NCBI RefSeq assembly: GCF_016808095.1
Contig: NC_068973.1
Span: forward strand, 33,598,077-33,662,076
DNA: 64,000 bases
Direction: 5' to 3'
From: Vigna angularis
Lineage: Eukaryota > Streptophyta > Magnoliopsida > Fabales > Fabaceae
Below are positions 1-14,900 of the stretch, piece by piece; position 1 is the stretch's first letter, and the number at the start of each line of letters is the position of its first letter. Below the pieces are notes generated by a model. The model was not told the DNA's origin, searched no databases, and worked only from the letters and a program-made list of their open reading frames with translations. Position numbers and translations under genes: made by a program.

Positions 1-548
1 ATTGTTTATGGTTCTTTGATATGCTTGTTTATCAAATAGAATTGTGGAGTGATCAACACGGCACTCATTATATATGATTCTGATGTAGGGCAGGAACCAG
101 AAGTGCTTTTCTTGGCAAATTACTCGCCTGATAAACAATCCTAAAGTGCTACTCCGTCTCATGTTTTAAATATTCTCCAAATAAAGGAAATATTAAGTTC
201 ACTACAGTTATCAAAAGCATCACAAATGTCAAATCTGAGAATATATCCACATACCGAGTATAACCAAAACTCGGATAAGATTATCCTATTCTAATTTAGA
301 ATGAATAATCCAAAAAAAGAATAAAGTCCCCTGCCTAATAATGATAACAAATACTTCAAAGTCAAAACCCTAATTTTAAAATTAAAATCCTGAAACAGTG
401 TGTTCAATCTATCTCAGATTCATTCTAACAATATGAAATTGAATAGGTAGACCAGAAAATGGAGGCAGATTAGCTCAAACACCAGATATTTTTTACACAC
501 ACATATAGCTGATAACCGTGTGAGCACACACACTCAGATGTAAAATAC

Positions 549-3809
<3,261 letters not shown>

Positions 3810-4535
3810 CTCTCTCTCTTTCTCACTGCACCAATCTCAGCTTTTGCATTGCACACTCTTCAAACCCCAAAAGCGTTTCACGAATCAAACGTTAATCACA
3901 AGCTTCGCACTTTTCCAATTTTTAACTTAATATTTATTACTTTATTAAGTTCCTTCTTAGCAAGAAATTAGAAATACTGAAAGAGACCAACCTCACTCTT
4001 TGAAATTAAACAAAAAGTAAATAGAAACGGAAAGAGAGTATGACAATGAAGGAAGGTTTATTGGTTGGTTGGTCATAAAAAGGGTAGTCGTTTCGGGAAA
4101 TCGGAGATTTTTCTCAAATGGAAATAGGAGAAAAGAAAATTAGTGTGTGGAAAGAGAAAATGAAGAAGGAAATTTGAAAAGAAGTGAAAAAATGTTTGAA
4201 TTTTTTTTTTAAATTTTTGTTTGTGATTAGAGACGGAGAAAGCATGGTGGACTTATGACAAAGCGGTGAGTAAGCAAAAGGGTGAGAGGGAATGATTGTG
4301 TGTGGCGCGGACGATGGAAAATGAAAGAATTGCCGAATAAAGTATTTTGGGGAGCAGTTTCCGTAGACACGGGTGTAGGTGATTACCCCACCTCGTCCAA
4401 TTATTAAGTGTGGTTACCGGCACTAAACCTAGTTTTTCGGCTCGTTCACACAGTTCATCGTTTCTTTGCAAGTGACGTCACACACTCGAGTGGGAATTGC
4501 AATTTGAATTGCCAACTTACTTAGACGTTCTTTTA
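3810..4535. promoter_or_regulatory. CIPK8 5' leader and upstream region
   Basis: This stretch lies upstream of the minus-strand CIPK8 start codon. It begins with a pyrimidine-rich tract (plus-strand tctctctctttctc from about 3810), which on the sense strand is a GA-rich leader typical of plant 5' UTRs. No coding exon and no certain TATA box were found. The ORFs here have no recognisable protein. Confidence 0.4.
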
Positions 4536-5868
4536 GGTTTAATGGTGTCTTTTTTTCCTCAAAAATATCAATCAGGTCCTCTACTTATTGGATGTTTCAA
4601 TTAAATTTTTATTTTTCAAAAATTGAAACAAAGTCATTAAATTGAATAAACATCGTTATATTGCAGTTTTGAATGACGTGGCAAGGATTAAGTTAATCTA
4701 ACATTGATTTTTGTTTTTTATAAATAAAAAAAATTGAGAAAAGTTAATTAAAATGAATTGTTTATGAAAATTAGGGATTAAAGAAATATGAATACTTTCT
4801 CAAATTAAGGTTCTTTTGGAATCTGAGTTCGTCCAGATCCCACAAGTGGATCACTACCGCCGTCGTGCCTTCGTTCCAACAATCCTCCCTTCCTCCGCCG
4901 TCTCGTCCCCCACTGTTACCCTTCGACGACTGTTGAATCGGAAGCGCTAATGCCAAACTATTCGACGACGCCAGTACCGACGCCGCGAGAGTTACCGTTA
5001 TTTGACCGTTCGCTCTCGGAGAAGACACCGGGATCCGCTCACTGACGACAGATGCTACTGGATCTCTTCTCATCATCCATATCCTTCGTTTTTATTTTCA
5101 TTTATTGAAAAGAAATTTGAGTGAAATTGGTTTGGAACCTTTTTGGGGGTTTCATTGACGGGAAGGAGTGAGTTGACGGTGACTAGCGACATGTGCTTGA
5201 AGAAACTATCAACAATGGCTTCTTTTATGTGTTCCCTTTACTAGCCGAAGGCTCATCCAAAAACTCTGCAAATTGTTGAATGCACAATTGCAAAGCAACT
5301 TTCTATTGACGAAACCACTTTGACTCTACAAACTAAATTTTCAGATTTAGGTGTTGATTCTCTTGAAACTGTGAGGCCTCAAATTCTAGCACTGTTATTA
5401 GTTGTATCTTACATGAAAGATAAATTAGTATTAATCTTACATATGTTCTGATATACCTAAATTTAAATAGATTGAAATCATGAGTATTTTGGAAGAAAAG
5501 TTTGATATTTTTATTGGAATTATATGTAAGTTTATCCAATATGATTTGTTTTGAGATAAAATCTCGATATTTTTCTACTCGAGAAGGCAGCACCACCGTA
5601 TGGGAAGAGGCAACACCGCCGCCAATGTCCGTTGCCAGCACCGCCGTCAACGCCAGTCCACCGCCAATGAACTCTTACCGCGAGCATCAACTTCCTCTTT
5701 CACCATTAATGAACGTTTGATTAACCTTACAATTCTCGAGAAAAATCTCTAATCCCTACATAAACAATTCAATTTAATTATTTTTTCTTAATTTCTTTAA
5801 TAAATAACAAATAAAGGATCTAGTTGAAATTCTGAAGGAAAGGAAGAAACCTATCAAAACATTAAACT
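4536..5868. mobile_element. Pack-MULE-like element carrying gene fragments
   Basis: The two ends are imperfect inverted repeats. The region 4685-4790 (core attgtttatg, then agggatta) recurs as the reverse complement of about 5735-5820 (core cataaacaat, with taatccct). More distal parts, starting at gtttaatg near 4536 and cattaaac near 5868, also match loosely. Between the ends the base composition is unlike the surroundings: GC-rich blocks at 4820-5085 and 5580-5710 and a broken acyl carrier protein gene at 5215-5530. Long inverted repeats around unrelated gene pieces are the pattern of Pack-MULEs. The flanks share ttctttt, a weak hint of a target duplication. The exact ends are uncertain. 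Confidence 0.55.
5215..5530 (+). pseudogene. Plastid acyl carrier protein gene fragment
   Basis: Two exon pieces with an intron between them encode the core of an acyl carrier protein, the fatty-acid-synthesis carrier of plastids. Exon piece 5245-5370 reads PKTLQIVECTIAKQLSID and then a segment ending in DSLET, where the serine of DSL is the phosphopantetheine site. A canonical intron follows (gtgagg from 5371, acceptor tag at 5468-5470), then 5471 onward reads IEIMSILEEKFDI. A GTAAGT that fits the next donor lies at 5526. The start-like ATG at 5215 is followed by an in-frame TAG at 5242-5244 and nearly all of the transit peptide is missing; the C-terminal helix is also missing. The retained intron shows that the piece came from genomic DNA, not from a transcript. 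Confidence 0.8.
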
Positions 5869-7147
5869 TTCTTTTTATTACAATAATGTTTGCATTTAGT
5901 TTATGAAAAATAATCCCGTTTTCTACTTTATTTTTAAGAAACGTGAATATATATTCTTGTCTAAAGGATCAATTTGGCTCGTTTAAGCCAATTTGATATT
6001 AATTCGCTAAAAAGGGACTGGTCTGGCTCGAGGGTTTGTGGTTTGTATTTTTTTTTTTCTACCGTCATTGAAATTTTTTTATTTTTACATTCTGATGATG
6101 TCGAGCTGCCAAGCTCATGTTAGGTTGAAAATGTTTATCAGAGACTATAGTCAGAACTATTTCAAATCAAAGTTTAATAACTAAAATTTATCAAAGTTTT
6201 TTAAATTTAAGGCATTTCAGTTTTACTATCATAATTAATAACAAAATTTATTATATCAAACATTCTTGAAAGACTTAAACGTAAATAAATAAATCTTTCA
6301 TTAACTCGTTCGCTTACAAATTTTATGCCAAAACCAGTGAACAAATTTACTTTAATGCTTGATATTTAATCCTTAATATTATAATAAATCAATTTCCTTT
6401 AGGGTGTGTTGGTTTTGAAAGATGAATTTGGGAAAGAGAAAGTGGACAAATTTAAGAATATTTGAGAATAAATTGATTGGTGTAGTTTTTAAGGGATTTA
6501 AAAGTGAATAAAAGTTTATTTGAAAGAAAAGTTTATAAAAATTAATGTAAAATTTAATCTATATAACAGATAAAAAATGTAATTTAATGGATAGACAAAA
6601 ATTATATTATTATTATTTGCATTTGTTAAGTAAATGAACATAGATATGAGAGGCATTTAATTATTTCATTGACAATCATTGCAAATCCAAGTTAAGATTC
6701 AGGGATGCACATATGTTGTAATTCCTCATCTTGATTACTCGCTTTTAATCACAAAAATGAAGGTGATAAATCTCACAAATCGCTCATCACCAATTAGCAT
6801 AAATAATACATTTCATGTAAACGAATACAACCTTATAGTTAACGAATGCTCGGTAAAAGAAAAAAAGTTAATAGAAACTAACTCATGTAAAATCAAAGTT
6901 TGTGAAAAAAATTAAAATATGTAAAAAATTATTACACTCTTAAACTTTTTTTAAAAATATAATGAAAAATAAATTTGAAAACAAATATTAACTTTTAGGA
7001 TTTTTTTTATATATGCTCACAAAGGAACACATTGTCATAATACATTTTTTTTTCTTGTTTATTTAATTTTTATCACATCTCAATCTCTAAAATTAAATTC
7101 AATAATTTTTTCGAAAAAATAAATGTTATTTGTATACTATATTACAG
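5869..7147. other. AT-rich intergenic stretch
   Basis: No gene is supported here. The sequence is AT-rich with short ORFs lacking homology. A segment near 6400 (agggtgtgttggttttg) resembles the ends of common plant non-autonomous repeats, but I could not find a partner end. Confidence 0.5.
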
Positions 7148-7709
7148 TGCTGTCAAAATGGGTTAGAACTCACAGGTCAACTTGGCTCATCACGAGTTTA
7201 AGCAGGGTTGGGTTTGAAAAAACTGAAATTTTTTTATACGAGTCAATTTTTAACCCAGCTCATTTAGAACACGGTTCACCATGATTGAACCCGAGGTGAA
7301 CTGGGTTGAATCACCAACCCATTTAGTTTAATTTAATTATTTATTATTTTGTGTTTTAATATTATTAGTTAGCATTTTTTTATTGTATTGTAAATGAGAA
7401 TAAAGAAAAAATGTTTAAAGAGCGCAAAATATTATAAATTTATTAATCATATAAATGGATAAGTGACACAAATTATTAATATTATAAAATTATTTATTCA
7501 TTTTTTGGGTTTGCTTTTGAATTATATTTAAGTTGTATGTTAATTTGTTATTTTGAATTGTTTTTAGAGTTTAACATTATTTTAGAGTGAAATTATTTAA
7601 ATTTGAATTAAAAAAAATTGTAATTTTTTGGATTTAAAAAAAACTTATAATCAAGTGAGTCAATCCATTTAACTTACATCAACCGGGTCAAATGATCATT
7701 TTGTCAACA
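7148..7709. mobile_element. hAT-like non-autonomous element
   Basis: The left end (tgctgtcaaaatgggtt) is mirrored at the right end (gatcattttgtcaacat) as an imperfect inverted repeat, and internal segments contain repeated aaccca/gggtt words in both orientations. The end motif resembles the GGTGTCAAAATGGG ends seen in plant hAT elements. No transposase is encoded. The flanks atattaca and atatttta could be a decayed 8-bp target duplication. Confidence 0.5.
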
Positions 7710-7794
7710 TTATATTTTAAGTTGAATATTGTAATTTAAAAATATAATTTATAGATTAAAAATTGTATTTGTCGTAGTGTACAGTAGTTCTTAA

Positions 7795-8047
7795 AAGGTA
7801 TAATACTTATTTTGGTCCCAATTTTGGTTGGGAATGTTCGAAATGGTCACAATTTTGTTTTGCTGTTTAATGTAGTTCTAAAGAATGTAATTTGTGTTCA
7901 ATTTGGTCTTTTTTGCAAACGCCGTTTAAATCGTTAACGACCAGATGTCCAGATGTGCAATTACAGAGTGAAATGTCATGTATTGGCTTACGTGGAGTGC
8001 TTTGTGGAGTTGTGAGTTTGATTTATTATTTTCTAAATTGTATTTCT
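7795..8047 (+). repeat. Left terminal inverted repeat of the MULE
   Basis: Reads outward-in from AAGGTATAATACT and matches the reverse complement of 11483-11733 with scattered substitutions. Shared landmarks include the run around ggaatgttcgaaatgg and the run ending ggcttacgtggagt. The downstream half contains a short ORF that is a by-product of the repeat, not a gene. Confidence 0.85.
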
Positions 8048-8508
8048 TTTATCAGGGTTGTTCTTTTGAAAAATAAATTAAAGGTATTTAGTTGTAAAGT
8101 TTTGGTCGTGGTTTGGGAGGGAAATCTGCGATTTTGGGAAGAACAGGTTTGGGAGAGAATACCAGTTATGTGTTGTTCGAATTGGAAGCATTCATCTTTG
8201 GGAAAATCAGGTTTGCGTTCGTAATCTTTGCTTTTTGGCATTCATATCTATCATTTTTGTTCAACACTGTAAAAGCTGGAAAATTCTTGGTTTGTGAGTG
8301 TTAGATTTTGGAAAAGTTAATTTTTTTTTAACATTTGTGTAAATTGTTTAGGGCATTATTGCGTGTAACGAATTATAATTGGTTGTGTGGAGGTCATTAT
8401 CGCTTTTTTGTCTTTGGTTTTGGTTTCCCATACCTGTTAGCAGCTACTTTTAGTGTTTATATAGTGGTCCCATGCCCATAAAGTTCATTTTGTAGGCTTG
8501 CGTTTGGG

Positions 8509-10557
8509 ATGTCTGAGGAGAGGTTTAATGTTGTGGTCCACCATAGTGGGACCCTAGTAAATGATTTTCCTTTTGAATATATTGGTGGGGAAATGACATA
8601 TTGGAGTGTGGACCCTGACAAATGAAGTTATTTCGAAGTGGTAGATGCTATTAAGGAATTGGGGTATATTAAAGTGACTCACATATTTTATTGCGTTAAA
8701 AATATTCTGCATAAGTTGATTGATGACAGAGGTGCAATGAACATGGTAAACGTTGCTAAGTATTTTGGGGAAGTTCACCTGTTTGTGGTCCACGATGTGG
8801 ATGATGAGCCAGAGGTGGTTGAAAATGAAGTAAGTGAACAAGTTCTTTTGCTCTGTCATGGAAGTTTAGACAGTGGAGAAGATAGCCATGTAGGTGGGGA
8901 TGAGGATGAAGTGGAGGTGCAGGGTTTGAATGAAGTGGAGGTGCAAGGTTTGAATGAAGTGGAGGTGCATGGTTTGGATGAAGTGGAGGGTTTGGATGAA
9001 GTGGAGGTACGGGGTTTGGATGATGAAGTGGAGGTGCATGGTTTGGATGATGAAGTACAGGGAAAGGAGGAGGAAGTAAAGGTGGAGGATGAACAACAGG
9101 TGCAGAGGGAGGAAGAAATAGAGGCGGAGGACATGGATGAACAGCACATGCATGTGGAGGAAGAAGTACACGTTGAAGATTTTACTTCAAGTGTGTATAA
9201 TGATGCAGGGGAGGTGCATGGTGATGAAGGACAAGGGCATGAAGGACAACAGATGTTGATGAAGGAGAAGGGGATGAAGGACTAGTGGATGTTGATGTAA
9301 ATGTTGATGAAGTACTTTTGGACGATATAGAAGAGGCTATATCATTGGAAGTTAATGAAAATGAAGAAAGTGGAAGTGAGGATGCAGATGATATTGCACA
9401 TAGCCAGAAAAATCCATATAACAAGGAGTTGTCTGATGATGAGTGGGACTCAGATTTTTTGGCCACTCCAGAAGAAAGTGGAAGTGAGGATGCAGGTGAT
9501 GAAAGACAAAGTTGTGGTCCATTTGGGACATTTGTTATGCAAAAGAGTATGTATGAATACAAGTGGGAAGTGGGAACAAAGTTTAGGGATAAAAATGAGT
9601 TTATGGATGTTGTTAGAAGTTATGCAGTCCATGGTGGGAGGAATTTGAAGTTTATTAAGAATGATAACAGAAGGGTACGAGTGAGATGTTTGGGTGCCCA
9701 AAAAAGTTGTCCATGGATGGCTTATTGTGGGTATTTGGAAGGATGTAGGACATGGCAATTGAGAAATTTTTTTGGATAATCATACTTGCAGTAGGCAATT
9801 CAACATTAAAATGATGAATTCTAAGTGGTTGAGTGAGACATTAGATAATTCACTACATGAAAATCCGAATTTGAAGATAAATGAAATACGCTCAAAAGCT
9901 TTGAGGAAATGGAATACTAATGTCACAATTTCTAAAGCTCGTAAGGCAAAGATAATTGCATCTTGCAAAATTGAAGGTAGTTATAAAAATCAGTTCAAAA
10001 GAATATATGACTATGCACATGAATTATTGAGATGTAACCCTGGATCAACAGTAAAAGTTAAAGTAGATAGTGACAATGGTGAGACAACATTTCAGAGGTT
10101 CTACGTTTGTTTGAAAGCTTGCAAGGTTAACTTCCTCTCTTGTAGGCCATTTATTGGTTTGGATGGATGTTTTTTGAAAGGAAAGTATAAGGGAGAGTTA
10201 TTAACAACTATTGGTAGAGATCCTAATGACCAGATGTTACCTCTGGCATATGCAATTTGTCGTCAACTTGGACATAACAGAAATAATTTCCCATTACGTC
10301 CTCAACATGAAGTAGACCTACCAGAGGCATCTCAACCACCACCCTAACCACCAACTGAGGAAATGACACAACAATCTGAAGCACCTCCACAACCAACAAG
10401 GAATCCAGAGAAGAACAAACTCATACAAGAAGAAGGGACAAGTTACCAATTAAAAAACCATGTGCTTTATAATGTTATAATGTTGTTGTACTTTTGTTTT
10501 GTTCGAATTGGTTACTTGTGTGCTAAACATTTGGAAATGGCACTAGATATGTTTTGA
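8509..10557 (+). pseudogene. Broken MuDR-type MULE transposase
   Basis: Starting at ATG 8509 the reading resembles the plant-mobile N-terminal domain of MuDR proteins. It then has an acidic repeat region (8900-9290), a MuDR DNA-binding domain (9560-9770, ending near CPWMAYCGYLEGCRTWQLR) and the start of the MULE transposase fold (PFIGLDGCFLKGKYKGELL, first catalytic Asp) up to LAYAIC near 10260. Directly after this comes a QLGHNRNN segment like the C-terminal zinc knuckle of full-length proteins, then a Pro/Gln tail. The rest of the DDE core and the SWIM finger are therefore absent, probably by internal deletion. Other lesions: TGA at 8623-8625, a frame change before 9285, a one-base slip at the T-run near 9770 and TAA at 10345-10347. 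It cannot make an active transposase. Confidence 0.87.
8905..9062 (+). repeat. Acidic coding minisatellite in the transposase
   Basis: Imperfect tandem units of about 21-30 bp built on gaagtggaggtgca(t/a)ggtttg encode repeats of the type EVEVxGLD/N. Six or seven units are visible and they vary in length by multiples of three, so the frame is preserved. They lie in the acidic linker before the MuDR DNA-binding domain. Confidence 0.8.
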
Positions 10558-10929
10558 TGTACTTTACAATTTAAATCCTTACATGTAACCATGACCTTTG
10601 TTTATTTTATGCAAAGATATCGTTTTTATGCTTTATTTAATTGCAAAGATATTGTTGTTTATTGCTTTATGGACACATCAATCATCATCGTAGGGACCAT
10701 ATTTGCAAATAATTAACGGAAATGGGGACTAAATTGAACAATTAATTACTAACACAAATTTCATTCCTTCATTCATTACAAAAGACATAGGCACAACCTT
10801 AACATCACAACAGTTCAACTCCATTGACCTAAAAACACTACATTCAACCAGATTGGGACCACCTAAAACATAACATCAGTTGAACCAAAATACACACAAC
10901 ATATCATCCTAAAAACACACAGAACATAG

Positions 10930-11384
10930 CTATGTTCTAACAATACCAACCACTGCTACTAATAATTGGATCCTTTTCTTCAAAGCTTTGACTGTGTTTT
11001 CCAGATCATAAATCTTTCTCCTTTGCCTCCCAATAATAACATCCCTTTCATCAACATTTTCTTCATTGCACCACTTGAAATAGTTGCAACACATCACATT
11101 ACTAGCTCCACTCTGTTATTCATGAACAACAAAAACTTTAAACACAATGTTAATTACTATCACATAAACAACATAGGGGTTATTCATATTACCTTGTAGT
11201 TACGACAACCCCAAAAATATATTCCCGCATTCTTTGAAGTTCTAGCCATTTTTACTACTGTCATCTCACCACAATTGCAAATGGGGATTATCCCTAGCCC
11301 CATTGAACCACCACCATGTGAACAATGATAACTTCGGTGTCCCAAACTATTGCAACAAGAAAAAGAAGATTGGGAAGCAGACAT
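10930..11384 (-). CDS. GRF-type zinc finger protein encoded in the MULE
   Basis: Two exons, 11193-11384 and 10930-11112, joined across an intron with a GT donor after NYK and an AG acceptor, give an uninterrupted 124-aa protein. Residues 36-78 form a GRF zinc finger: C36-x-C38-G, T49, N52-x-G54, a C at 60 in YFWGC, then C72/C73 and NYFKW. Basic and coiled-coil sequence follows (RQRRKIYDLENTVKALKKR) and then a short hydrophobic tail LLVAVVGIV near the C-terminus, possibly a membrane anchor. Genes of this type are frequent in plant MULE-rich regions; the function is not known to me. Here it is intact although the transposase beside it is broken, and it runs opposite to the transposase, like the second gene of MuDR. 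Confidence 0.8.
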
Positions 11385-11482
11385 GGCTCATTAACCACCA
11401 AGATTGGGAAGAAGATTGGATAACATCCAACGTCATTGTGGCTTTCAAAGAACAAAAGTAAAAACCCTAATTTGGTTTCATA

Positions 11483-11733
11483 AAATAAAATTTAAAAAAT
11501 AATAAATCCAACTTACAACGTCACAAAAGACTCCACGTAAGCCAATACATGACATTTCACTCTGTAATTGCACATTTGGACATCTAGCCATTAGCGATTT
11601 AAAAGACCTTTGCAAAAAGGACCAAATTGAATACAAATTACATTCTTTAGTACTACATCAAACAACAAAAAAATATTAGAACCATTTCAAACATTCCGAA
11701 CCAAAATTGGGACAAAAACAAGTATTATACCTT
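11483..11733 (-). repeat. Right terminal inverted repeat of the MULE
   Basis: Inverted partner of 7795-8047. It contains gactccacgtaagcc and the outer end agtattatacctt. It ends about 207 bp before the ATG of the ODR4-like gene, so it may overlap that gene's promoter. Confidence 0.85.
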
Positions 11734-11940
11734 AGTTAAATAGATAACGTTAGAAATTGATATGAGGGTTTACCAAAAGAGGAAAACATTGTCTGAACCT
11801 GCATTGCATAAACAAGGCAACCCGGTTAGGGTTCAAGGACTGAAGTGACCGGAATTTGAAGCATAGAACTGGTGATTTATGTGTTTCAGATTTATGAAGT
11901 ATTGTACTTGTTAGTGACAGTAACAATTGAACAATCAGCA

Positions 11941-14900
11941 ATGGCGAAAGCAGTGATCGGAGAAGAAACCCGACTCAAATTGGCGGAGGATCGCCTCAGC
12001 CAATCCGCACTTCCATCGGAGGCACATTCTCCAATGCCATCTCTGTCACACTCTCACTCTCCCAAATACCTATCTAACTAACTACCACCTCCGATTTTAC
12101 TTTCAGGTGGGTCTTCTAATCGGCAAGTTCAGCTCCGCTTTGGGCCGCGCCTTCATCTTTGATTTGGTTCCCACCCCACTCAACGATTCCGGTGAGCCCG
12201 CCTGTGCCCTCATCGAGCCCGACAAGAAGAAGGGTCCAAAGCCCAAATCCAAATCCGAGCCCGCCGATTCCTCTTCCCTGTTCATCGACAAGGACTGGGT
12301 CGCCGAACATGCACGCCAGGTTTCTAGAATGCTCGTCGGTGGCATGAAGGTCGTGGGCCTATACGTTTGGGTTAGCGATGCCGCGTTCAAGAATTCTACC
12401 ATGATGCTTTGCCAAGTATGTTAGCAATTGGTCACTACTTAATCCATTCGTATTTGACTTCGTGATTAACTATGTATGTGTTGTCTTGTAGACAGTGAAG
12501 GGTGTTGCTGACGCAGCGCGGGGTTTGGAGGGTGATTGGGATGAGAGACTGCTTCTTCATATTTGTTATAGTCCTAGAAGGTAACCCTAATACTAATAAT
12601 TGTTCCATTTTGTATTATTATTTTAGTTTATGATGTGATGCTCGAATGTTGTTATTAGTGTAGGTGGAGTTGTAGAAACTGTTCATTGTCTTCGAATATT
12701 ACATCAAGTAGTTTGCGACCTTGTGATTTTAAAATGGGGAAGGTCTTAACTTCCCTACAGACGTACAAGTGCATTTACAACTTCAACATTAGGTAACTTC
12801 CCGGAAATTTGTGAAATTCATAGATTATCGGCTGAATCTGTTGGTAATTTGAGTAATTGGATATGGTGTATTCTGTTGTGTCCTGCAAGGTTACCCATTC
12901 TACGTGACAGTGAATCGAAGTTTCAGACATTGAGTGACGTTCTTCGTCATGTTATATCTGTTCATGCCAAAGAGCTTACAGGTGCAAAGGCCTTGATTGA
13001 CGGTAAATTGGTAACTACTCGATTACCTGTTTTTCTCGTCAGCCTATTACTTCTAATTTCAGGCTACTGTTTATGTTTAGTGAACTTTATTCAGAAGTAA
13101 GAAGCAATTTGGTTCCCCATTTAGTGAAAAAACTTCAGTTTCTATAAGTAGCAGAATTTAATTCCCTGCTTGTACTGTGTTTGCCTCCCACAATATTGTT
13201 TTCATTGCAGTACAGCGGCTCTCAGCACCGGATATTACATGGTTTAAGATAGTTTCTGTATCAGAGTTTGTTTGAGTTGGACATTGAATTAATGTAAAAT
13301 TTGATGTTGGTGTCCTAAAAATTCCTTGATGAAATACTGAAACTGTATTCTGCTTGACTGTTGATGGTGAAGTCATATGAAAGCTTTTATAATTAGATTA
13401 TGGACAAGTATTCTCATTTGCTTCATTATTTATGTTGAGAATCTTACATCAGCTAAAAATATGGTCAAATTATAATGTATAAGTGAGTGCAAATCTCATC
13501 TTTCAAACTTATTTTATGAGATTGAGTTAGGCTTAAAATTCATTTTTCTAATATGATAGCATAGTTTATCCTAGCAAGGTTTATTGGGTTATCGTGTGTC
13601 ATCCACTATTAGACCATGTGCACATATTTAGTCTCATGCTTGAGATGTTACAAGGGGATGTGCTGGACATCTTACATCAACTAGAGATATGATTAAATTA
13701 TAGTATATAAATTAGAATAAATCTCACATTTCAAACTGGTCTTATGAGGTTGATTTAAATTTGAAATCTACTTTTTAAGAATTTGTTATGATGTAGGATT
13801 TAGAAGTTGATTCTTGACTCGCTTTTTTTTAATAGTATGTTACTAGATCTATGGTATCTAGAACAAATTATGTTAATAAATGTTGAAGATATTCATAACC
13901 AGAGCATGACTACAATACTTTAGCTGATATATTTTTGGACAAGTGTATCATCAGTGCTGCCCATGCAGTTTGATATTCACGCTCTCTTAATATAAGCTGT
14001 TACAGTAACAATGCAATTTGTTAGAGATATACGAATTCTTTTTTAGTGGCACAACAGTGGTAGAGTATTAGAAAACCAATCGGTGGAATGATAGAGTACA
14101 TTTAAATTATAACATCATATTTACCTTCAGACTAACACAAGTAGAAAACCCATGGGGGCACGCTCAAGATTTGCCAAACAAGCCAAAAAATTAATTGAAA
14201 TGTGATAATGACAAGTACATAAGCCTAGAGGGGTCAAAATAGGTTCAAACCCATGAGGCAACCCAACTCTTCATGGGTTTGAGACAGTCGGGTTAAAAAG
14301 AATATAGTTTTTTTTTTAAATATGGGTCAAACTGAATCCCATTTACTTAACTCGTGGGTTAAAGAGATTTGAGTCAAGTTAAAGGTGGATTGACTTGTAA
14401 CCTACTAACAACAACTCTTTATCGTTTTTTTCATCTTTATTTTATTATAATTGTTTACTACTTCTAATTATGTAGGTTAATCTTAGGTGTTTTCAAGACT
14501 TGAAAGTTGTTGAATTGTGTTTGAGTGGTTTGGATGATTAATTTATTCGTTTGTCCAATTATATATGCTGATACTTTGATTTTTCATATATTATCTTTAT
14601 AATATCACTTTCTAATTGTAGTTAATACTTGGTGAAATAAGTGAAAAATTTGATTGTACTATTATAAATAGGTGGATCAAGTCAATTTACTTTGACTGTA
14701 TGCAATAAATATATGAAACAAGTCAGAGGAACAAAACATACTTAATTGAGTCAATCCACTAGTTTGTGGTGAACATAATATACAAAATCTTTGACTCACT
14801 AACAAGTGAATCAAGTTAAGTTGATTCGTTTTTACCTTAACTAGTGGTGAACTTATGTGAGCCATTTTGACTCACTTTCACACCTTTACGTAAGTGCTTG

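Larger units (their letters stand above)
7795..11733. mobile_element. Mutator-like element (MULE) with long TIRs and two genes
   Basis: Terminal inverted repeats of about 250 bp, 7795-8047 and 11483-11733, start with AAGGTATAATACT at both ends and stay clearly alignable over their length. Inside, a MuDR-type transposase pseudogene reads plus (8509-10557) and a small GRF zinc-finger gene reads minus (10930-11384), so the two are convergent. The flanks AGTTCTTAA and AGTTAAATA could be a decayed 9-bp target duplication (5 of 9 match). Length about 3.9 kb. The right end is roughly 200 bp upstream of the ODR4-like start codon. Confidence 0.88.

Noticed and set aside
4771..5076. Minus-strand open frame of about 100 codons with Ser/Gly/Arg-rich product
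   Set aside because: It lies in a GC-rich block inside the Pack-MULE-like unit and shows no recognisable domain; the composition, not a protein, explains it.
8856..9171. Minus-strand Ser/Thr-rich and His/Leu-rich open frames
   Set aside because: They are antisense shadows of the acidic tandem repeats in the transposase.
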